The notes: generated by a model from the sequence alone, not told the origin. 64,000 nucleotides of DNA from Myxosarcina sp. GI1 (GCF_000756305.1 NZ_JRFE01000001.1:1-64000), one strand, 5' to 3'; positions 8,198 to 17,679 are shown, counted from the stretch's first letter. Numbers and translations are program-made.

Positions 8198-10330
8198 CTA
8201 ATCTAGTTCTGCCAACTGCGCCGCCATTTCCATCAGTAATTCGTGAGTGCTGTGTGCTTCCTCTCCGTCTGCTGGTTTTCTTTGAATATAAGTTCCGTCC
8301 GATCGCAACTCCCATGCTTGACGATTATCCGATAGCATAATCCCCAAAATTTCTTGCAAATCTTTAAAAATTTCGAGAGATTCAATGGGAGTTACTGCTT
8401 CTACTCTGCGGCTCAAATTGCGCGTCATCCAATCGGCACTGCCAATATACATTTCTTCCGAACCGTCGTTTTGAAAGTAATAAATCCGCGAATGTTCTAA
8501 AAATCGACCTATTACACTAACAACATTGATATTATCGCTGATGCCTTTTAGTTGTGGTCGCAAACAGCAGATTCCCCTGACAATCAGATCTATTTTTACT
8601 CCAGCCTGAGACGCTTCGTAAAGAGTTTCAATTATCTGGGTGTCAACTAAAGCATTCATTTTGGCAACAATTCTGCCCGACTTACCATTATGGCAATGCT
8701 CGATTTCACGACGAATCATGTCAATCATGCGATCGCGCAAACTAACTGGTGCGACCAACAGTTTGCGATAGGATTTTTGTTGGGAATAGCCTGTTAAAAA
8801 GTTAAATAAATCGGTTAAATCTGCTCCCAAGTCGCGATCGCAGGTTAGAAGACCCAAATCCGTATAAATTTTGGCTGTTTTAGGATTGTAGTTACCAGTG
8901 CCTATGTGCATATAGCGGTTAATTTTGTCTTCTTCTTGACGAACTACCAAAGTAATTTTGGTATGAGTTTTTAGTCCTGGCAGACCATAGACTACATGAA
9001 CCCCAGAATTTTCTAATTTTCTCGCCCAGATAATATTATTTTCTTCATCAAAACGAGCTTTAAGCTCTACTAAAGCCACTACCTGTTTGCCATTTTCAGC
9101 TGCCGAAATTAAAGCTTTGATAATTGGTGAATCTCCAGAAGTACGATAGAGAGTCATTTTGATTGCCAAAACATCGGGATCTTGAGCCGCCTGGGTAATA
9201 AAACGCAGTACCGTACCACTAAAAGAATGATAGGGATGATGAACTAATAAATCTTGCTTGCGAATTAAATCGAACAAACTAGCGTTTTCGTCTTCAAGCC
9301 AGTTAATTCTAGGTGGCAAAGCTGAAGACCAGGGTTTATCTTTTAATTCTGGTAGGGGTAGACTCATAAATGACATAAGATCTCCCAGACCGATTAAGCC
9401 ATCTATGTCGTAAACATCGTCTTCTTGCAAAATCAACTCGCGCATAATTGTCGCTCTAATATTTTCGGGGATAAAAGCTTGAATTTCTAGCCGAACCGAA
9501 GATCCCCCAATTCGACGCTTCTGTAATTCTTGTTCGATTGCCAACAACAAATCATCTGCCTCATCTTCTTCTAAAGCCAAATCGGTGTTGCGCGTGACCC
9601 GAAATACCGATGATTCGAGAATATTCATTCCTGGAAATAAATATTTCAAATTGTGAGTGATAATTTGTTCCAAAGGAACTCCAGACCAAACTCCCACTTT
9701 TCCTCGATATCGCTGACGCAATTCCTTTGGTAAAGCAACGAAGCGAGGTAGTGATTTGGGAACTTTAAGTCGTGCGAACAATTCCCGATCTGTAGAGGGA
9801 TCTTTAAGTACTATGGCTAAGTTGAGGCTGAGATTGGAAATATAAGGAAAAGGATGGGAAAGATCTACTGCCAAAGGAGTTAGTACGGGAAAAATATGTT
9901 CTTCAAAAAAACTATTCAGGTAAGCCTTTTGTTCTTGGTTGAGATCGACATAATCAATTAGATTAATGCCGTATTTAGTTAATTCTTTTTTTAGTACCTT
10001 TTCAAAATGCTGATGCTGTTCCTCAATCATCGGTCGCAGCAGTTCGGCGATCGCTTGTAGCTGTTCTTCAGCAGAACGACCATCGGCAGATAATTTAGTA
10101 ACTCCTGCTTCAACCTGTTGTTTTAGACCTGCTACCCTAACCATAAAAAATTCATCTAAATTAGAGCTAACAATCGACATAAACTTGAGGCGTTCTAAAA
10201 GTGGTGTTCTGTGGTCTGTTGCTTCTGCCAATACACGTCGATTGAATTCCAGCCAGCTTAATTCTCGATTGAAATAGTATTTGAAATTTCTGAGGTCGAT
10301 TTTTTTATCGCTCTTTTTGGTAGTAGTCAT
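8198..10330 (-). CDS. ppk1: Polyphosphate kinase 1
   Basis: Makes inorganic polyphosphate from the terminal phosphate of ATP, reversibly. The 710-aa length is typical. The N-terminal domain opens with FNRELSWLEFNRRVLAEA, and residues near 45-60 (LKFMSIVSSNLDEFFMVRV) are a PPK1 hallmark. The catalytic core contains the phospho-accepting histidine in GLKTHTKITLV, the second histidine in LEHSRIYYFQND, and YMHIGTGNYNPKTA. The C-terminal ARNLSRRVE-type segment (WMTRNLSRRVEAVTPI) is conserved. The gene is alone on its strand, with recR divergent about 170 bp away. No frameshift or missing residue was seen. Confidence 0.97.
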   Translation of the reverse strand: MTTTKKSDKKIDLRNFKYYFNRELSWLEFNRRVLAEATDHRTPLLERLKFMSIVSSNLDEFFMVRVAGLKQQVEAGVTKLSADGRSAEEQLQAIAELLRPMIEEQHQHFEKVLKKELTKYGINLIDYVDLNQEQKAYLNSFFEEHIFPVLTPLAVDLSHPFPYISNLSLNLAIVLKDPSTDRELFARLKVPKSLPRFVALPKELRQRYRGKVGVWSGVPLEQIITHNLKYLFPGMNILESSVFRVTRNTDLALEEDEADDLLLAIEQELQKRRIGGSSVRLEIQAFIPENIRATIMRELILQEDDVYDIDGLIGLGDLMSFMSLPLPELKDKPWSSALPPRINWLEDENASLFDLIRKQDLLVHHPYHSFSGTVLRFITQAAQDPDVLAIKMTLYRTSGDSPIIKALISAAENGKQVVALVELKARFDEENNIIWARKLENSGVHVVYGLPGLKTHTKITLVVRQEEDKINRYMHIGTGNYNPKTAKIYTDLGLLTCDRDLGADLTDLFNFLTGYSQQKSYRKLLVAPVSLRDRMIDMIRREIEHCHNGKSGRIVAKMNALVDTQIIETLYEASQAGVKIDLIVRGICCLRPQLKGISDNINVVSVIGRFLEHSRIYYFQNDGSEEMYIGSADWMTRNLSRRVEAVTPIESLEIFKDLQEILGIMLSDNRQAWELRSDGTYIQRKPADGEEAHSTHELLMEMAAQLAELD

Positions 10331-10496
10331 AATAGTTGCTTAACAGTCTCGCCCGTCTTAATTTTAAAACTTGGAGTCCCAAAATTTATCTATAATATTT
10401 TATGATTCACGAGAAAAAATTCCCCAGCGAAGTGTCGATCGCTCTTGGAGAAATGCCAATTTAACAGGCAGTTAGAACTTAGTTTAGGAGAGAGTC

Positions 10497-11090
10497 ATAT
10501 ATACACCCCCTTTGGCTCGTTTGATCGAGCAATTACAGCTGTTACCAGGAGTTGGTCCCAAAACTGCTCAAAGATTGGCTCTGCATTTAATTAAACGTCC
10601 AGACAAAGAAGTTAAAGCTTTAGCACAAGCTTTAATTGAAGCCAAACAGCAAGTAGGCTTGTGTAAAGTCTGTTTTCATCTTTCGGCAGAACCAGTTTGC
10701 TCTATTTGTAGCAATCCCAATCGCGATCGCACTACGGTTTGCGTTGTTGCCGACTCTCGCGACACTATTGCTTTAGAAAAAACCAGAGAATATCGCGGTT
10801 TGTATCATGTTTTAGGAGGGGTAATTTCTCCTATGGACGGTATTGGACCCGAACAACTCAATATTGAAGCTCTCGTAAGGAGAATTACCAACAAAGATAT
10901 TAAAGAAGTTATTTTAGCCATTAGCCCTAGCGTAGAAGGTGAAACGACTACCCTTTATCTCAATGGCTTGATTAAGCCTTTTACCAAAGTAACCAGAATT
11001 GCTTTTGGCTTGCCAATGGGTGGAGATCTCGAATATGCTGACGAGGTTACGTTAGCCAGGGCATTAGAAGGCAGAAGAGAGTTAGATTAA
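10497..11090 (+). CDS. recR: Recombination mediator RecR, probable AUA start
   Basis: RecR helps load RecA in gap repair with RecF and RecO. It shows the helix-hairpin-helix [17 protein letters not shown], a four-cysteine zinc finger ([16 protein letters not shown]), and a Toprim domain ([29 protein letters not shown]). The conserved N-terminus of the family is M(V)[12 protein letters not shown]; here the in-frame codons are ATA TAT ACA CCC CCT TTG GCT CGT. ATA at 10497 sits six bases after a good AGGAG, while the first conventional start, TTG at 10512, is 21 bases away and would drop five conserved residues. A TAG at 10485 blocks any upstream start. I therefore place the start at ATA (197 aa). 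Confidence 0.93.
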   Translation: MYTPPLARLIEQLQLLPGVGPKTAQRLALHLIKRPDKEVKALAQALIEAKQQVGLCKVCFHLSAEPVCSICSNPNRDRTTVCVVADSRDTIALEKTREYRGLYHVLGGVISPMDGIGPEQLNIEALVRRITNKDIKEVILAISPSVEGETTTLYLNGLIKPFTKVTRIAFGLPMGGDLEYADEVTLARALEGRRELD

Positions 11091-11091
11091 T

Positions 11092-11871
11092 TTACTGCTT
11101 GAATTGTTTGCCGACAGCATTTACCAACAAATCTCTGGGAATGAATCTCGGTATATTGACGATTATCTGATTGCCGATGCCGCCAGTAACGATTGTAGAC
11201 TGTCCTTTTTCTAAGGCTGCGAGAGTTTCTCTGACTACCGCTTCGGGAGAGTCCATATTATCATCGTTCATGCCTGCCATCGAGTCGGGAAAATCGGCGC
11301 GATCGTAAAATTGAGATTCTGTAGGACCGGGGCAGACTGCTAAAATTCTCACGCCGCTATCTTTGTTTTCTGCCCAAATTGCTTCGGTAAAGTTGAGGAT
11401 AAAGGCTTTAGTAGCTGCATAGATCGACATATAGGGTATGGGTTGAAAGGCAGCAATAGAAGAAACATTAACGATCGCACCATCGCCACGTTGTTTCATT
11501 ACGGGTAAAAATAAACCCGTTAGTTCGACGACAGTACTAACGTTTAGCTGAATCATCGCCAGTTGCTTCTCTAAAGGGCGATCGCAAAATGCACCATAGT
11601 CGCCAAAACCTGCGTTGTTGATTAATAGATCGATGTTCAATCCGCTAGCAGTTACTTTATCAAATAGTGTCTTACCTGCTGAGGGTTCGCTAAGATCTAA
11701 AGCAATAACTTCAGTTGCGATCGCATATTTATCTTTTAATTCAGTAGCTAGCTGCTGTAGCTTATTTTGGGTTCTGGCAACCAGGACTAAATCCATTTTT
11801 TTGCTGGCCAATTCTCTGGCGAAGGCTTTTCCTATACCAAAAGAAGCACCTGTAACTAAAGCGGTTTTCAT
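11092..11871 (-). CDS. Short-chain dehydrogenase/reductase (SDR)
   Basis: A 259-aa classical SDR. The NAD(P)-binding motif TGASFGIG is at residues 7-14, NNAG near residue 87, the catalytic Ser in VNVSSIAA and the YAATK (Tyr-xxx-Lys) dyad about residues 150-154, followed by CPGPTESQFYD. VARTQNK after beta-strand 2 suggests NADP preference (inference). The C-terminal IPRFIPRDLLVNAVGKQF could be a membrane-associating helix. The stop is immediately adjacent to that of recR (convergent). The substrate cannot be read from sequence; homologues are often annotated as acyl- or keto-reductases. Confidence 0.88.
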   Translation of the reverse strand: MKTALVTGASFGIGKAFARELASKKMDLVLVARTQNKLQQLATELKDKYAIATEVIALDLSEPSAGKTLFDKVTASGLNIDLLINNAGFGDYGAFCDRPLEKQLAMIQLNVSTVVELTGLFLPVMKQRGDGAIVNVSSIAAFQPIPYMSIYAATKAFILNFTEAIWAENKDSGVRILAVCPGPTESQFYDRADFPDSMAGMNDDNMDSPEAVVRETLAALEKGQSTIVTGGIGNQIIVNIPRFIPRDLLVNAVGKQFKQ

Positions 11872-12280
11872 CGATCTTCTTCAGACTCCTAATTTTGTTA
11901 AGAATTGTAACGCAGTTAGATTGACAATTAGTAGTCTTAAAGATGTAACTATTTATCAATGAGCAATGAAAGTATTTGTATCTGCGTTAGGATACTTAAT
12001 TTTTACCTGCATTCGCGAAGCACGAATCACCGTTGCTAATTATTTTTTGTATTCTTTGTTCGACAAGAAGCGATTGCCAGAAATTGATAGTGTTAGTGAA
12101 TTAAGGAACGAGATTTATTGCCCGCAATCACTACTTTGGCAATCACTTCGAGTACCCATTGTTTGACTTGCTTCAGATTGGTGCAGAAAAACTTGCAGAG
12201 AAAAATTCCTGCTAAAAATACAGTAGCGATCGCCGGGTTTATGTGTTAGAAAACGGAAGTTTGTAGATGATGGCATACAA
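11872..12280. other. Intergenic region ahead of the acyl-transfer cassette
   Basis: About 400 bp with no convincing gene. A 66-codon open frame on the plus strand (11966-12166) has no recognisable family and no good ribosome site. The region should contain divergent promoters for the SDR gene (minus) and the fatty acyl-AMP ligase (plus); no clear -35/-10 pair was picked out. Confidence 0.5.
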
Positions 12281-14008
12281 ATGGAAGAGAGTCGGGTAAT
12301 CGATCGGAGCAACACTTTTGTTGACTTACTGCGCCAGAGAGGAACCAACAATTATCACAAAACAGCTTTTATCTACCTGAAAGATGGCGAAACTGAAACC
12401 GATCGCCTGACCTATGGCAAACTAGATTTACATGCTAGAGCGATCGCTACTTATTTACAGTCTATTTGTAGTCAAGGCGATCGCGCTTTATTAATTTATC
12501 CTTCAGGTCTGGATTTTATCAGTGCTTTTTTCGGTTGTCTCTATGGAGGCATAGTTGCCGTACCTGCTTATCCTCCCAAACCCAATCGTCCTTGGTCGCG
12601 AGTAAGATCGATTGTTGAGGATGCCGCAGCTAAGATAGTTTTAACTACAAGGACTATTTTAGAGCAGCAAGGAAAAAAGTTACGAGATTTCCCCGATCTA
12701 GCTGCTTTGACTTGGATAGCAACAGATGAAATCGAATCAAACTTGGCTACAGAATGGCAAAAACCAAATTTGAACAGCAATAGTTTGGCATTTTTGCAAT
12801 ATACCTCTGGTTCTACAGGCAATCCTAAAGGAGTCATGGTTAGTCATGGTAATTTGCTTCACAATCAACAAATGATTCGAGCAGCTTTCGGACATACAGA
12901 AAAGACAGTATTTGTCGGTTGGTTGCCTTTATTTCACGATATGGGATTGATTGGCAATGTATTACAACCTGTTTATTTGGGAATTCACTGTATTCTCATA
13001 TCGCCGCTTAATTTTTTGTATCGTCCCTTCGCTTGGTTACAAGCGATTTCTCATTACCGAGCAACTACCAGTGGTGCGCCTAATTTTGCTTATGATTTGT
13101 GCGTAAAAAGAACTACTCCCGAACAAAGAGCTAGTTTAGATTTGAGTAGTTGGGCGGTAGCTTTTAATGGTGCCGAACCCGTTCGTCAAGAAACGCTAGA
13201 AAATTTTACTAAGGCTTTTGCTTCTTGTGGTTTTACCCAAAAAGCATTTTATCCTTGCTATGGATTAGCAGAAGCAACTTTATTAGTTACTGGAGGCGAT
13301 CGCGCTATTTATCCTAGTATTTGTAAGGTAAATCCAACTGCATTAGCTAGAGATCGAATCTTAGTAGAAAAGGAAAATAATCAATACTCAAAATCTCTGA
13401 TTAGTTGCGGTCGTACTTGGCTAGGAACAGAACTACTAATTGTCAATCCAGAATCTCTGAAACTTTGTGCTGATGGACGAGTAGGAGAAATTTGGGTTCG
13501 AGGTAAAAGTGTAGCTGTAGGTTACTGGAACAAGCCAGAAGCAACTCAGCAAGTCTTTCAAGCATCTATATCGGAAAAAAGCGAAAATCGGTTTCTCCGC
13601 ACTGGAGATGTAGGATTTGTTAAAGACGGAGAGCTATTTGTTACTGGTCGTTATAAAGACGTAATTATTATCAAGGGTCGTAACTATTACCCAGAAGATA
13701 TCGAACTAACAGTACAACATAGTCATCCTGGCTTGCGTCTCAATGGTGGTGCGGCTTTTACTATAGATAACAATATAGAACAACGCTTGACAGTCGTTCA
13801 AGAAATCGAGCGTAGCTACATCAAAAAATTAAATAGGGATAGTCTGGTCGGAGATATTCGCCAAGCAGTAATGGCAAATCATGAATTACAGGCTCACGAA
13901 ATTATATTAGTAAAACCTGGAACAGTTCCCAAAACCTCAAGCGGTAAAATTTGCCGTTATGCCTGTCGAGAAAAATTTATAGATGGTCAATTAAACACTC
14001 TAAATTGA
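12281..14008 (+). CDS. Fatty acyl-AMP ligase (FAAL)
   Basis: Activates a fatty acid as acyl-AMP and passes it to the phosphopantetheine of a carrier protein instead of to CoA. The 575-aa length is typical for a stand-alone FAAL. Motifs include LQYTSGSTGNPKGVMVSHGNL (A3, P-loop), GWLPLFHDMGLIG (A4, FAAL-type), SGAPNFAYDLC, FNGAEPVR, CYGLAEATLLVTGG (A5), and LRTGDVGFVKDGELFVTGR then YKDVIIIKGRNYYPEDIE (A7/A8). It ends with KTSSGKICRYACREKF, including the catalytic lysine. HDMG, GAPNFAYDLC and NYYPEDIE separate FAAL from acyl-CoA ligases. An acyl carrier protein gene follows 145 bp downstream, then MBOAT and SGNH genes, pointing to acyl transfer onto a surface polymer rather than polyketide synthesis. 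Confidence 0.92.
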   Translation: MEESRVIDRSNTFVDLLRQRGTNNYHKTAFIYLKDGETETDRLTYGKLDLHARAIATYLQSICSQGDRALLIYPSGLDFISAFFGCLYGGIVAVPAYPPKPNRPWSRVRSIVEDAAAKIVLTTRTILEQQGKKLRDFPDLAALTWIATDEIESNLATEWQKPNLNSNSLAFLQYTSGSTGNPKGVMVSHGNLLHNQQMIRAAFGHTEKTVFVGWLPLFHDMGLIGNVLQPVYLGIHCILISPLNFLYRPFAWLQAISHYRATTSGAPNFAYDLCVKRTTPEQRASLDLSSWAVAFNGAEPVRQETLENFTKAFASCGFTQKAFYPCYGLAEATLLVTGGDRAIYPSICKVNPTALARDRILVEKENNQYSKSLISCGRTWLGTELLIVNPESLKLCADGRVGEIWVRGKSVAVGYWNKPEATQQVFQASISEKSENRFLRTGDVGFVKDGELFVTGRYKDVIIIKGRNYYPEDIELTVQHSHPGLRLNGGAAFTIDNNIEQRLTVVQEIERSYIKKLNRDSLVGDIRQAVMANHELQAHEIILVKPGTVPKTSSGKICRYACREKFIDGQLNTLN

Positions 14009-14152
14009 TTTATTCTTTTTGTAACGTCAAAAAAAATAAATAATTAACTAAAAATCGAGTATTGAGTAATGTAAAGTTTATGTTAAGCAAAGATAATTTT
14101 AAAAATTAGATGGGTAAATTTGTTTAAGTGCAAACAAAATACTTAGGTAATT

Positions 14153-14392
14153 ATGTCACTAACAGAAATACAGAGTTGGCTAACTAGTTATCTAGCAGAT
14201 TTCCTCAATACAAAATCCGAGGAAATAGATATTTACATTCCTTTCGATCGCTATGGACTTGACTCTTCAGCTACTGTATCGATGATTGCTGAATTAGAAA
14301 ATAGTTTTCAATGCAACTTAGATCCAGCTATTGTTTACTATTATCCTACTATTGAGTCTTTAACACAGTATTTGTCAAAAACTTTGATTTAG
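14153..14392 (+). CDS. Acyl carrier protein
   Basis: A 79-aa four-helix carrier protein. The phosphopantetheine attachment motif is YGLDSSATVSMI, with the modified serine at residue 38. The remainder (LENSFQCNLDPAIVYYYPTIESLTQYL) matches ACP helices III and IV. It is unlike the highly acidic housekeeping ACP of fatty-acid synthesis and closer to stand-alone carriers paired with FAAL or DltA-like enzymes. Its place between the FAAL and MBOAT genes makes it the likely shuttle for the activated acyl group. A phosphopantetheinyl transferase must be supplied from elsewhere. Confidence 0.9.
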   Translation: MSLTEIQSWLTSYLADFLNTKSEEIDIYIPFDRYGLDSSATVSMIAELENSFQCNLDPAIVYYYPTIESLTQYLSKTLI

Positions 14393-14451
14393 TAAAAAGT
14401 CAAAGACAATCATACTTATTGATTATTCAGAAAATATTACTGTGTTCAATT

Positions 14452-16062
14452 ATGCTATTTAACTCTCATGAGTTTATTTTGCTTTTTTTACCAATTTCGT
14501 TACTAGGTTTTTTTTTGATTAGTAGCACTGGTCATTACCAAATTGTAACTATTTGGCTAGTTGCAGTCTCTATGTTTTTTTATGCTTGGTGGAATCCTGT
14601 TTATTTAAAACTACTAATTTTTTCTATATTATTTAATTACTATTTGGGAATTATTTTAAGTCAAAGTCAGATAAATAACTTCAAAAGCAAGTTAATTTTA
14701 TCTGGAGGCATCAGTTTTAATTTAGCTTTACTAGGATATTTTAAATATGCTATTTTTTTAATTACAGTAGTTAACAGTATAATTAATACTAACTTTACAT
14801 TGCAGCAAATTATTTTGCCTTTAGCTATTTCTTTTTTTACTTTTCAACAAATAGCTTATTTAATAGATGCTTATCGAGGTAAAACAAAAGAATATAGCTT
14901 TTTAAACTATTGTTTATTTGTCAGCTTCTTTCCTCAATTAATTGCTGGTCCTATTGTACATCATCAAGAAATTATTCCTCAATTTGAAGATCGTTCTATT
15001 TATAAATTTGAACCAGAAAATTTAGCGATAGGACTAGCTATGTTTTCTATAGGACTATTCAAAAAGGTAATAATCGCTGATGGAGTTGCTATTTATGTAA
15101 ATCAAGTATTCGATCTAGTAGCTTACAATACATCTATTACTTTTACGGAAGCTTGGGTTGGTGCTTTTGCTTTCTACCTGCAAATTTACTTTGACTTTTC
15201 TGCTTACTCTGATATGGCGTTAGGAACAGCCAGAACGTTTGGGATTAAGTTACCTCTAAATTTTAATTCTCCTTATCAAGCTACTAATATGAGCGAAGCA
15301 ATTAGTCGCTGGCACATAACTCTCAATCGTTTTTTGCGAGATTATCTTTCTATTCCTATTTCTCGTTTACTACAAAAACTTTTTAAATCCAAGAATAATC
15401 AAGGACAACAAATATTACTTTACATCAATATTATTATTACCATGCTATTGTCTGGCTTATGGCATGGTGCGGGATGGACTTTTATTTTGTGGGGAGGATA
15501 TCTCGGAGTTTGTATAGTTATTTATTATTTGTGGCGAGATTTATGTAAATTGCTAGGACAAAATTCCAGAAAAATTCCTTGGTGGCATCATGGATTTGGT
15601 TGGTTTATTACTATGTTAGCTTCAGTAGTTTCTTTAGTATTTTTTAGAGCAGAGAGTTTAAATAGTGCCAGAATTATATTGCAAAGCATGTTTAGTTTTA
15701 ACAAAATTTCTTTACCAACTGTTTTTTCTAACGAGTTAGGCTTTTTATCTGATTTTGGTATTACTTTTAATGGTTTAATGCCTCATATCCAAACTAGAAG
15801 TATAGATATTATTAGTTGGATTGGTTTTCTATTACTAATTGTTTGGTTGGCACCTAATACGCAATACTTATTAAAAGATTATCATCCTGCTTTAGACAGT
15901 TATGTATTTCGTATTTCTTTGAACTGGAGAAATAAAGTATGGCACAAGTTAAAACTCAAATGGCAACTCAATCAAAAATGGGCAATAGTAACAGCAATAA
16001 TGATGTTAATTTGTATTTTAAGGATGACTCAAGAACAAGAATTTATTTATTTTCAGTTTTGA
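14452..16062 (+). CDS. MBOAT-family acyltransferase (AlgI/DltB-like)
   Basis: Polytopic membrane O-acyltransferase of about 536 aa with roughly ten hydrophobic helices. MBOAT signatures are SRWHITLNRFLRDYLSIP and the catalytic-histidine motif LSGLWHGAGWTFILWGGYLG; QIYFDFSAYSDMALGTARTFGIKLPLNF is typical of AlgI/DltB/PatA. The family moves an acyl group across or onto the outer face of the membrane. I place the start at the ATG giving MLFNSHEFILLFLP, the classic N-terminus; an upstream ATG at 14419 would add 11 residues. The gene is noticeably more AT-rich than its neighbours. Directly after it comes an SGNH protein, the usual MBOAT partner. Confidence 0.92.
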   Translation: MLFNSHEFILLFLPISLLGFFLISSTGHYQIVTIWLVAVSMFFYAWWNPVYLKLLIFSILFNYYLGIILSQSQINNFKSKLILSGGISFNLALLGYFKYAIFLITVVNSIINTNFTLQQIILPLAISFFTFQQIAYLIDAYRGKTKEYSFLNYCLFVSFFPQLIAGPIVHHQEIIPQFEDRSIYKFEPENLAIGLAMFSIGLFKKVIIADGVAIYVNQVFDLVAYNTSITFTEAWVGAFAFYLQIYFDFSAYSDMALGTARTFGIKLPLNFNSPYQATNMSEAISRWHITLNRFLRDYLSIPISRLLQKLFKSKNNQGQQILLYINIIITMLLSGLWHGAGWTFILWGGYLGVCIVIYYLWRDLCKLLGQNSRKIPWWHHGFGWFITMLASVVSLVFFRAESLNSARIILQSMFSFNKISLPTVFSNELGFLSDFGITFNGLMPHIQTRSIDIISWIGFLLLIVWLAPNTQYLLKDYHPALDSYVFRISLNWRNKVWHKLKLKWQLNQKWAIVTAIMMLICILRMTQEQEFIYFQF

Positions 16063-16107
16063 ATTTTTTCGATCTTGCAAAAATTTAGTTAATATTAATT
16101 TCAAAAT

Positions 16108-17307
16108 ATGAATTCTGTTAGGTTTTATCTGAAAGTCTATTTTGGGATACTTATTTCTGGATTATTAACAGTTGCTAGTTTTAATTTAATTGTCGATCCC
16201 TACAATATTTATCGTTTAGTTGAAGTTCCTGGTTTAGATCGAAAAGATCCTTCAATAGTTAAGTCAGCAATGCGACGCATTAAATCTATTGATATTACTG
16301 AAAGAAACTACGACACTCTTATTTTAGGAAGCTCTAGAGTAATACAGGGAATCGATCCTGAAAGCCCTATTTTTAGTGATTTTTCTGCTTATAATGCTGG
16401 ATTACCTCGCGCCTATATTTATGAAATTTATCATATTTTTAAATATGCACAAAAAAATTTAGATCTAAAAGCAGTTGTTTTAGGTTTAGATTTTGAAGTT
16501 TTTTTACTAAATGCCGATCGAGGTATAAAAGATTTTGAGCTATCTAAGTTTACTGGAAACAATATCTATTTAGCTAATTGGAAAAATTTATTTACCTGGC
16601 AAAATATTGAGTTTTCTTGGAAAACAATAAAGTCTCAAAAACATGATTATAGTTTTGTTTATACAGATAAAGGATTTAGAAAAAATAATTATTTCATTGG
16701 TAATTATCATGATAATTTTGAAAAACACACTCAACATGTATTTGCTTTAGTTGGTGGTGAAAAAGAAAACCTTTTGCCACAAAAAAGCAATATTAAATAT
16801 AATTTAAAACTTATAGAAAAAATTGTCAAAGATTGCCAAAAGAATAATATCAAGCTGTATTTATTTATTTCTCCTACCCATGCTCATCAACTAGAAGTAT
16901 ATCGAATACTAAATCTTTTTTCTTTATATGAAAACTGGAAAAAACAATTAACAACTATGACAAACAAATTATCAAAAAATAATAGCAAGAATAATTATAT
17001 GCTATGGGGTTTTAGCGGATATAATCGCATTAATACTGAAAAAATACAAGATAGAAATATGCACTGGTACTGGGATTCTTCTCACTACAAAAAAAAAGTT
17101 GGCGAAATGATTTTAGCTCGGTTACTCGGTCAGGATGCAAGTCAGGATGTTTCTGAAGATTTTGGTAAAATAATTAATATTCATAATGTTGAATCGCATA
17201 CACGTAATATTCGCCAAGAACAAAAACAGTATCAACAAGGTTTTCCTGGTGAAGTAGAAAAAGTCGAACAAATAGCTAGAGAAATGAAAATAAGATTAGA
17301 GCGTTAG
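16108..17307 (+). CDS. Membrane-anchored SGNH/DltD-like protein
   Basis: A 399-aa protein with one N-terminal transmembrane helix (FGILISGLLTVASFNLIVD) and an extracytoplasmic domain. Two features fit an SGNH hydrolase fold: YDTLILGSSR, with the block I serine near residue 75, and a C-terminal YWDSSHYKKKVGEMI, with the Asp-x-x-His dyad. AYNAGLPRAYIYEIY resembles block II. Such proteins (DltD, AlgJ/AlgX type) partner MBOAT enzymes and place acyl groups on the polymer. The C-terminal tail after residue 345 is charged and probably disordered. The gene is AT- and Asn/Lys-rich like the MBOAT gene, 45 bp upstream. The family match is by motif only; the fold was not computed. Confidence 0.75.
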   Translation: MNSVRFYLKVYFGILISGLLTVASFNLIVDPYNIYRLVEVPGLDRKDPSIVKSAMRRIKSIDITERNYDTLILGSSRVIQGIDPESPIFSDFSAYNAGLPRAYIYEIYHIFKYAQKNLDLKAVVLGLDFEVFLLNADRGIKDFELSKFTGNNIYLANWKNLFTWQNIEFSWKTIKSQKHDYSFVYTDKGFRKNNYFIGNYHDNFEKHTQHVFALVGGEKENLLPQKSNIKYNLKLIEKIVKDCQKNNIKLYLFISPTHAHQLEVYRILNLFSLYENWKKQLTTMTNKLSKNNSKNNYMLWGFSGYNRINTEKIQDRNMHWYWDSSHYKKKVGEMILARLLGQDASQDVSEDFGKIINIHNVESHTRNIRQEQKQYQQGFPGEVEKVEQIAREMKIRLER

Positions 17308-17346
17308 CTAGAAAATAGGTGTTTAATTTATATGATAACGAAATTT

Positions 17347-17679
17347 TTATGTTTGGCTGTTTCCAGCCAGTTTTTCATTTATTCGCGCGATCGCTTCCGA
17401 CCAATTAGGTATGTGTTCTGTATGCCAAGTATGAGTTTGATTGAAGCCCAATCTATCGGAAACTTGTAAAGCTTTAAAATGTGCTTGAGAATTGCGGAAA
17501 GCTTTCATATCTTCCATACTTTCCCAAACTGTCAGAGTTCTAAAATCCCTGACTCGAATTTTAATTGCAATTAAACCATTAGAATTTTGGGCTTGATATA
17601 TAGACTTTAAAGATAAAATTGCAAACCTTAAAAAAGCAGGTATTTCTTTGAGAGTGTATTTAGTAGTTGAGGCAATCAT
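17347..17679 (-). CDS. Dimeric alpha/beta-barrel protein (monooxygenase-like)
   Basis: A 110-aa protein with YTLKEIPAFLRFAILSL, VRDFRTLTVWESMEDMKAFRNSQAHFKAL and HTWHTEHIPNWSEAI. The TVWESMEDMKAFRNSQAH type of stretch is common in small ferredoxin-like barrels of the antibiotic-biosynthesis-monooxygenase or DUF3291 kind. Catalytic function cannot be assigned. It lies between the acyl cassette (convergent) and the glycosyltransferase operon (same strand, about 40 bp away) and may be unrelated to both. Confidence 0.6.
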   Translation of the reverse strand: MIASTTKYTLKEIPAFLRFAILSLKSIYQAQNSNGLIAIKIRVRDFRTLTVWESMEDMKAFRNSQAHFKALQVSDRLGFNQTHTWHTEHIPNWSEAIARINEKLAGNSQT

